DNA of 64,000 nt from assembly GCA_907165135.1 (NCBI GenBank), contig OU015567.1:8561001-8625000 (forward strand), written 5' to 3'. Position 1 is the stretch's first letter. The number at the start of each line of letters is the position of its first letter. Below the pieces are notes generated by a model. It had not been told where the DNA came from and did no database searches. It worked only from the letters and a program-made list of their open reading frames with translations. This DNA is from Oikopleura dioica. Lineage: Eukaryota > Chordata > Appendicularia > Copelata > Oikopleuridae. Position numbers and translations under genes: made by a program. This document shows positions 23,001-32,000 of the stretch, one piece after another.

Positions 23001-26000
23001 ACTTTCTGTAGACCATCACGAGATCGAAGGGCTTCAAGATAAATTTTGAGCTTGCTGCCTTGGGAACCATGAAGTCCATGGCTCCTGGAACACGTCAAAT
23101 ATGCTTCACAAAACTGCAAGATATCATCAAAAACGTTCTGGATGCAAGCTCGGATACACTTCTCCATGTGACAGACCTAACGGAATAATTCATTTTCTCG
23201 AAAAATATGTCGCAAACAATTACCTTATGCATCGAGCATTTCAGATGAAGCCTTTCTCTTGGCGTGATTTTATCCAAGGTTTCCATGATAAGCTTGCAGC
23301 TTTTAAGTGCGTTCGCCGCAGAATCGCTCGCTGTCGCCATGCACTACAAAGAGTTTAATGCCGTTTCTGAAACTAAAGAAACCTTTGAAGCGAAATGCTG
23401 CTGAGTTTCGTCTGGAAAACTTGAGAGATAAGACTGAAAGGCTTCGCGGACGGTTTCAGACTTTTCATCAGGAATGGCGACCAGTTGAAAAATATAGCAT
23501 TCTGTTCCGGATCTGATCGTGAATGATTGGAACTTTGTCGAAGCAATTTTTGATCCATCCGCTCCCAAAACAAAGTCATCGCAGTCTCGCAAAACTCGAA
23601 CTAGCTGTTCCTTGTTCATTTCCTCAGTGCAGGTGGCAAGCCGCCTAAGATTTCTGGAGCTGAGTCCTCGCGCCTTCTCTGCAACGACAAATTCCTCCGC
23701 CACTTTTTGCGCCTGAATCGAACTAAACGGCTGTTAAAATTTTTCATTTCTAAGGAAATATCACCTTAGGTTATTCTCACTCATGAGCTTCAAAAGCGAA
23801 AACTTTTCTTTGCTATTCGTCACACTTTCCGCCTTTTCCTCTTCAATTATTTCATCGCTGTAATTGGATGAGGTCGACTCAGCAACAGATTCTGTGTCGG
23901 ACAATATTTCGTGAATGTTCTCATCGACTCGGAGCAGGTCGAGAATTTTTCTTGCATGATGAGCTCGAAAACGAGGAAATTCGCGAATTCGCTTGATAAC
24001 ATCTTCTTTCAACATTGATGAGCTATCAATTTGCGTTTCTTCCACAACTTGAATTGCGGAAGAGGTTTCTTCCGTATTTTCCGACTCTTTCAAGTCCATC
24101 ATATCGTCACAACTCATTGTATGGCTGGTATCCAAAGAAGAGGCCATCGTGTCGTAGTTGGAATCAGTGATCGACATGTTCATAGGTTCTTCGCAAGATT
24201 CGTCCTGATCAGTATTGCTCAACATACTTGAATCGAAGTCGGATTCTGACGAGAAGTCCAACGGTTGATGGGGAACGTACAGCTCGATGTCCTCTTCCTT
24301 TGGAAAAATGAGAAGTTTCTTTGCCAACGCCCGGATATTCCGTTGAAGAAATACTTGACAGTTGAATCCCTTCACAATCAGCTGACGGGCGAGTTTCAAG
24401 CTTCGCGCTTCCAGTTTATCTTTGCTTTCTTTTCGGCGCGATAAAGCGAGCTGTTTGACATCCATTCCCGCATTTTTAGCCAACAAGGCGATTTTCATTG
24501 GTTGCTCGAGAACTGCAGAAGGACCGGCCTTTTTCGAAACAAACGACATTTTTCGCAAACAATGAAGATTTCTGAATAATATCTTTTAAGTTTAAGTTAA
24601 TCACATTTTCTGAATGAACAAAATAATAAGTACGCAAAAATAGATTTAAGAAGTTGAAATAATGAAAAAGAAACCCTTTGCGTGTAAGCAGCACTTACAC
24701 GCATCTTTTACTCACAGAAACCTATAAAATTAGAATAGTCAAATCGCTTAATCCTGTGTGTAAATTGCACTTACACACAGTTTTATTTACGAAAAAATAT
24801 CTATTTTGGGGGATGCGGCGGTAAAAAAAATGAAAAAATGAACAATAGTTGACCACGTGTCTTTCGAAAAAAATGAATCTTCATTTGGAAACAAGCTTCT
24901 CAAAAGACACTTTTGAGGGGTTACCGGTGCCCACCCGGCGACTTCATGCTCGGTCATGCCTTGGTCAAGCAGCGTCCACCGGAGAGAGCACTGTCCTGTG
25001 TCTCCCCAGCTTCTGCCTCCCAAACCGGCTTCCACTCCGCATCCAAAGGATGGCCGTCTCTCGATCGGATCACCATAGGTTGTTCTACCTATGGGGAGGC
25101 CTCCAACCACCGGAGTTACGCGTGTTAGGCGCTTGACCTCAGAGGGAAGGGAGAGATGCCTCCACCTGTGAAAGATATATAATTGTATTCACAGGCTTCT
25201 TAGGCATCCCCCTCAGCAGGAAAAAGTACCTGACGCCGCCGCATCGTCAGGCTTTTCCCTGCTCCGTAGCATGACCGGCGAAGCCGATTTACCGAGGAGG
25301 GTGGTTCTCACTCGTCTCCCACTTAAGGACCTTGGCAGATCGGGGAAGGGTTTAGTCCGGGTCGGGCTGGGGTAGCCTCAGGAGCCAGCGCGGCGTACCC
25401 TGAACCATCTGCCAGTCACCGGCCCGGACAAGGCCTCGTCCCTTCCCGTCGATCCGCCGGGGATCCCCTTTGGCGCCCGACAGCTTCTTCTGGCAAAAGA
25501 TCTGTGGGCGCCCCTTCCTGATCTTGAGTCTTTTTATTTTATTTTCAAATATAAAAACTATTTTATTAATTAATATGATTAAATTAATTTACATGTAAAA
25601 TAAGTAAATAAAAATAAGGGTGTCACTATGTTAATTTTAGGAAGAAATTATGTCTACCTCCTAGAGATTAAAAAAATACTTTTTACTTTCCTCCTCCTCT
25701 TCTTCATCGCCATCTTCCTCCTCAACCTCCTCTATTTCGCCTCCGACTCTCCACGATCCTCACAACCGAATTTTCCCTTCACCAACTTCTCTTCCTCGGC
25801 TGGAATTCTTATGCCAGAATTTCCGCCAATGCCGAGCAGCTAGAGAAAATAGTGCAATTTTCTCTCGGTCTTGCAGACGGCTGGTTAGGGGAATTATTTT
25901 ATTTTATATAATTAATCGATATTTTATTATTAAAAGTAATAAATAAGTAAATTAAGTTGGAACAGTGATGAAAACAATCGACGGAATCGTGCTTTTTCCG

Positions 26001-29000
26001 AACAAAGTGAAGAAAACGCTGGTCCTTTTCTTTCAATTTGATGAAAGATTCATATTTTCAAATAAAAACACATTTTCTGAAGCCTCCTCCAAGTATCCAT
26101 GGCTTGGTGGAGAGTGGTGTTGACCGCTCCACCGGACGTTTTGGGTTCGAATCCCAGCGCCGCAATTTTTTTCAAAGTTTCAAATTTTTTAAGGGGTGAT
26201 AAAAGTATGTTCCGATAACGCTAGGGTATCACAATAAATACAAAAAATGTTTACTTTTATATAAACATTTATTTCGAGAAAAAATGACTGAAAAATCGTT
26301 TTCATTTTTTTGGCCAACCCTATTACTTAGCTTCAAGAAAAGCTATCGATCGTAATCATAGCACGCCTAGAACAAAAGTTCAAATTCTTGAATTCTCGTA
26401 TCTGGTAGTTTCAGTCAACTTCGAGGCGCTAGAAAATCTCAGAGGATACCCAGATCATTTATTTTCCCAGTTATGAGAAGAAAACGCTTTGAAAGCTCCA
26501 ATATACGCCATTGACCATGTTTCTAGCACCTATAAACCAGAAATAATTCTTGGAGATTCCTTTTAAAAACGTGAAATTTTCCATATTTGTCCTGTTTGGA
26601 CATAAGAAAAAATTTTTAAAAAATATTCCCAATAGCTATGCATAAAATTTTTATTGAGGATAAAAGCCAAGTGTCTGTTATATATAAACACCCATTATTG
26701 AGATTGCGGCTTTTAGATTTTTTGAGATAAGGCTGTTTTAATATAGCTATTTAAAGAAAAATATGTCACTTGAAAAGTAAAAGGCGTCGCAACTGTCCTT
26801 ATTTTTCATTTCTGCCTCTGAAATTTGTCTCGCATATATTTTGAACCCTTTACTGCAAATAACAAAGAGAAAATAGCTCATCAGCATTCATTATATATTG
26901 AATTCGATTTTTTAAAGCTTTTTAGCCAAAAAATAGCCATTTTTAGGGCTTTTTAGCCTCTCTGGTGGTTCGTCGCGGTTCAAACCTTTGGATGGATTGA
27001 GATCCGGCAATATGTATATCAAAATGCATATTTTTTGATAAGAAGAAGTTCCAACAGATTTTCAAACAAAACCACTTCGTTGACCGACCGGTTCACAGCG
27101 GTTCAAAACGGTTCACGCTCCGAGTACTCACAAAATATTGAAATATGTATATCAAAATGCTTCTCTACTAAAAAGGAGTTCTTCAAACTGATTTTCGAAC
27201 AGAACCACTTGGCTAACCGCCCGGTTCACAGTGGTTCAAAGCGGTTCACGGCCTGAATACTCACAAAATATTGAAATATGTATATCAAAATGCCTATCTA
27301 CTCAAGAGGACTCTTTAAAACTTACTTTCGAACAGAACCACTTGGCTTACCGCCCGGTTCACAGCGGTTCACGGTCTGAATATTCACAGAATATTGAAAG
27401 ATGTATATGAAAATGCTATTCTACTCAAGAGGAGTCTTTTAAACTGATTAACGAGCCAAACCACTTGGCTAACCGCCCGGTTCAGAGCGGTTAAGAGTGG
27501 TTCACGCTCTAAGTATTCACAAAATGCTGAAATATAAATATCAAAATGTATCTCTAGCTTTAGAAGTCATTTTAACAGATATTCGAACCAAACTACTTGG
27601 CTAAATGACTGGTTCGTCGTGGTTCAAGACAGTTCATCTTCTATTTACAGTCCCATTCATAAAATTGAGTCTGCGACGGGGCGAAGCCGATCCGAAGGAG
27701 AGGCCAGTCTCGTTTATTCAATTGAGTCGGTGGCGGGGCGAAGCCGACCCGAAGGGGAAGCCAGTCTCGTTTATTCAATTGAGTCCGTGACGGGGCGAAG
27801 CCGACCCGAACGGGAGGCCAGTCTCGTTTATTCAATTGAGTCAGTGACGAGGCGAAGCCGACCCGAAGGGGAGGTCAGTCTCGTTTATTCAATTGACTCA
27901 GTGACGAGGCGAAGCCGACCCGAAGGAGGCCAGTCTCGTTTATTCAATTGAGTCTGTGACGGGGCGAAGCCGACCGGAAGGGGAGGCCAGTCTCGTTTAT
28001 TCAATTCAGTTTGCGACGGGGCGAAGCCGACCCGAAGGGAAGCCAGTCTTGTTTATTCGATTGAGTCTGCGACGGGGCGAAGCCGACTCGAAGGGAGGCC
28101 AGTCTCGTTTATTCAATTGAGTCAGTGACGGGGCGAAGCCGACCCGAAGGGGAGGCCAGTCTCGTTTATTCGAATGAGTTTGCGACGGGGCGAAGCCGAT
28201 CCGAAGGGGAGGCCAGTCTCGTTTATTCGCAGACTTAATTGAATAAACTGGACTGGCCATTCGGATCGACCTGGCCCCGTCCCAGACTGAATTGAATAAA
28301 CGGAACCGGCCTCCCTAGGGGCGGCTTGGCCCCGTCGCAAACTCAATTGAATAAACGGAACCGGCCTCCCTAGGGGCGGCTTGGCCCCGTCGCAAACTCA
28401 ATTGAATAAACGAGACTGGCCTCCCTTCGGGTCGGCTTCGCCCCGTCGCAAACTGAATTGAATGAACGAGACTGGCCTCCCTTTGGGTCGGCTTCGCCCT
28501 GTCACAGACTCAATTGAATAAACGAGACTGGCCTCCCTTCGGGTCGGCTTCGCCCCGCCACAGACTCAATTGAATAAACGAGACTGGCTCCCCTTCGAGT
28601 CGGCTTCGTCCCGTCGCAGACTCAATTAAATAAACGAGACTTTCCTTCCCTACGGGTTAGGGTTATATTTCAGCATTTTGTTGATACTAAGAGCGTGAAC
28701 CGCTTTGAACCACTGTGAACCGGGCGGTTAGCCAAGTGATCGAAAATCAGTTTGAAAGACTCTTTTTAGTAGAGAAGCATTTTGATATACATATTTCAAT
28801 ATTTTGTGAATACTCGGAGCGTGAACCGTTCGGAACCGCTGTGAACCGGTCGGTCAACGGAGTGGTTTTGTTTGAAAATCTGTTGGAACTACTTCTTATC
28901 AAAAAATATGCATTTTGATATACATATTGCCGGATCTCAATCCATCCAAAGGTTTGGACCGCGACGAACCACCAGAATGACCAGCTGGTTCAAAAATATC

Positions 29001-32000
29001 ACCTCGATGAATTCAGTGATTACTTAGCTTCAAGAAAAGCTATCGATCGTAATCATAGCACGCCTAGAACAAAAGTTCAAATTCTTGAATTCTCGTATCT
29101 GGTAGTTTCAGTCAACTTCGAGGCGCTAGAAAATCTCAGAGGATACCCAGATCATTTATTTTCCCAGTTATGAGAAGAAAACGCTTTGAAAGCTCCAATA
29201 TACGCCATTGACCATGTTTCTAGCACCTATAAACCAGAAATAATTCTTGGAGATTCCTTTTAAAAACGTGAAATTTTCCATATTTGTCCTGTTTGGACAT
29301 AAGAAAAAAATTTTTAAAAAATATTCCCAATAGCTATGCATAAAATTTTTATTGAGGATAAAAGCCAAGTGTCTGTTATATATAAACACCCATTATTGAG
29401 ATTGCGGCTTTTAGATTTTTTGAGATAAGGCTGTTTTAATATAGCTATTTAAAGAAAAAATATGTCACTTGAAAAGTAAAAGGCGTCGCAACTGTCCTTA
29501 TTTTTCATTTCTGCCTCTGAAATTTGTCTCGCATATATTTTGAACCCTTTACTGCAAATAACAAAGAGAAAATAGCTCATCAGCATTCATTATATATTGA
29601 ATTCGATTTTTTAAAGCTTTTTAGCCAAAAAATAGCCATTTTTAGGGCTTTTTAGCCTCTCTGGTGGTTCGTCGCGGTTCAAACCTTTGGATGGATTGAG
29701 ATCCGGCAATATGTATATCAAAATGCATATTTTTTGATAAGAAGAAGTTCCAACAGATTTTCAAACAAAACCACTTCGTTGACCGACCGGTTCACAGCGG
29801 TTCAAAACGGTTCACGCTCCGAGTACTCACAAAATATTGAAATATGTATATCAAAATGCTTCTCTACTAAAAGGAGTTCTTCAAACTGATTTTCGAACAG
29901 AACCACTTGGCTAACCGCCCGGTTCACAGTGGTTCAAAGCGGTTCACGGCCTGAATACTCACAAAATATTGAAATATGTATATCAAAATGCCTATCTACT
30001 CAAGAGGACTCTTTAAAACTTACTTTCGAACAGAACCACTTGGCTTACCGCCCGGTTCACAGCGGTTCACGGTCTGAATATTCACAGAATATTGAAAGAT
30101 GTATATGAAAATGCTATTCTACTCAAGAGGAGTCTTTTAAACTGATTAACGAGCCAAACCACTTGGCTAACCGCCCGGTTCAGAGCGGTTAAGAGTGGTT
30201 CACGCTCTAAGTATTCACAAAATGCTGAAATATAAATATCAAAATGTATCTCTAGCTTTAGAAGTCATTTTAACAGATATTCGAACCAAACTACTTGGCT
30301 AAATGACTGGTTCGTCGTGGTTCAAGACAGTTCATCTTCTATTTACAGTCCCATTCATAAAATTGAGTCTGCGACGGGGCGAAGCCGATCCGAAGGAGAG
30401 GCCAGTCTCGTTTATTCAATTGAGTCGGTGGCGGGGCGAAGCCGACCCGAAGGGGAAGCCAGTCTCGTTTATTCAATTGAGTCAGTGACGAGGCGAAGCC
30501 GACCCGAACGGGAGGCCAGTCTCGTTTATTCAATTGAGTCAGTGACGAGGCGAAGCCGACCCGAAGGGAGGTCAGTCTCGTTTATTCAATTGAGTCTGTG
30601 ACGGGGCGAAGCCGACCGGAAGGGAGGCCAGTCTCGTTTATTCAATTCAGTTTGCGACGGGGCGAAGCCGACCCGAAGGGAAGCCAGTCTTGTTTATTCG
30701 ATTGAGTCTGCGACGGGGCGAAGCCGACTCGAAGGGAGGCCAGTCTCGTTTATTCAATTGAGTCAGTGACGGGGCGAAGCCGACCCGAAGGGGAGGCCAG
30801 TCTCGTTTATTCGAATGAGTTTGCGACGGGGCGAAGCCGATCCGAAGGGGAGGCCAGTCTCGTTTATTCGCAGACTTAATTGAATAAACTGGACTGGCCA
30901 TTCGGATCGACCTGGCCCCGTCCCAGACTGAATTGAATAAACGGAACCGGCCTCCCCTAGGGGCGGCTTGGCCCCGTCGCAAACTCAATTGAATAAACGG
31001 AACCGGCCTCCCCTAGGGGCGGCTTGGCCCCGTCGCAAACTCAATTGAATAAACGAGACTGGCCTCCCCTTCGGGTCGGCTTCGCCCCGTCGCAAACTGA
31101 ATTGAATGAACGAGACTGGCCTCCCCTTTGGGTCGGCTTCGCCCTGTCACAGACTCAATTGAATAAACGAGACTGGCCTCCCTTCGGGTCGGCTTCGCCC
31201 CGCCACAGACTCAATTGAATAAACGAGACTGGCCTCCCCTTCGAGTCGGCTTCGTCCCGTCGCAGACTCAATTAAATAAACGAGACTTTCCTTCCCTACG
31301 GGTTAGGGTTATATTTCAGCATTTTGTTGATACTAAGAGCGTGAACCGCTTTGAACCACTGTGAACCGGGCGGTTAGCCAAGTGATCGAAAATCAGTTTG
31401 AAAGACTCTTTTTAGTAGAGAAGCATTTTGATATACATATTTCAATATTTTGTGAATACTCGGAGCGTGAACCGTTCGGAACCGCTGTGAACCGGTCGGT
31501 CAACGGAGTGGTTTTGTTTGAAAATCTGTTGGAACTACTTCTTATCAAAAAATATGCATTTTGATATACATATTGCCGGATCTCAATCCATCCAAAGGTT
31601 TGGACCGCGACGAACCACCAGAATGACCAGCTGGTTCAAAAATATCACCTCGATGAATTCAGTGATTACTTAGCTTCAAGAAAAGCTATCGATCGTAATC
31701 ATAGCACGCCTAGAACAAAAGTTCAAATTCTTGAATTCTCGTATCTGGTAGTTTCAGTCAACTTCGAGGCGCTAGAAAATCTCAGAGGATACCCAGATCA
31801 TTTATTTTCCCAGTTATGAGAAGAAAACGCTTTGAAAGCTCCAATATACGCCATTGACCATGTTTCTAGCACCTATAAACCAGAAATAATTCTTGGAGAT
31901 TCCTTTTAAAAACGTGAAATTTTCCATATTTGTCCTGTTTGGACATAAGAAAAAATTTTTAAAAATATTCCCAATAGCTATGCATAAAATTTTTATTGAG

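Larger units (their letters stand above)
21306..26322. mobile_element. hAT-type DNA transposon, 5,017 bp
   Basis: Perfect 18-bp terminal inverted repeats TAGGGTTGGCCAAAAAAA. It is flanked by the 8-bp direct repeat TTACTTAG (21298-21305 and 26323-26330), which occurs once at the same place in foldback units 2 and 3. Eight-base target duplications are the hallmark of the hAT superfamily. Inside are a minus-strand transposase-like gene, tRNA-like T-arm remnants near both ends, two hairpins just upstream of the gene, and a GC-rich structured block in the right half. Confidence 0.9.
19234..26960 (+). repeat. 2.7-kb foldback unit 1 (interrupted by a hAT element)
   Basis: Without the hAT insert (21306-26322 plus one target copy) it is about 2.70 kb. 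Left arm: degenerate 120-140-bp units with GGTTCACAGCGGTTC-type motifs, then about ten 57-bp units (19938-20510). The same modules then return inverted (20515-21305), making a palindrome of about 2.1 kb. A unique 630-bp spacer follows. In this unit the inverted match extends further left, to about 19115 (TCTAGGCGTGCTATGATTAC), than in units 2 and 3. Open frames here come from the 57-bp (19-codon) period and are not genes. Confidence 0.9.

Noticed and set aside
26095-26166. Functional tRNA gene
   Set aside because: Good B box but the 5' acceptor strand does not pair with the 3' strand.
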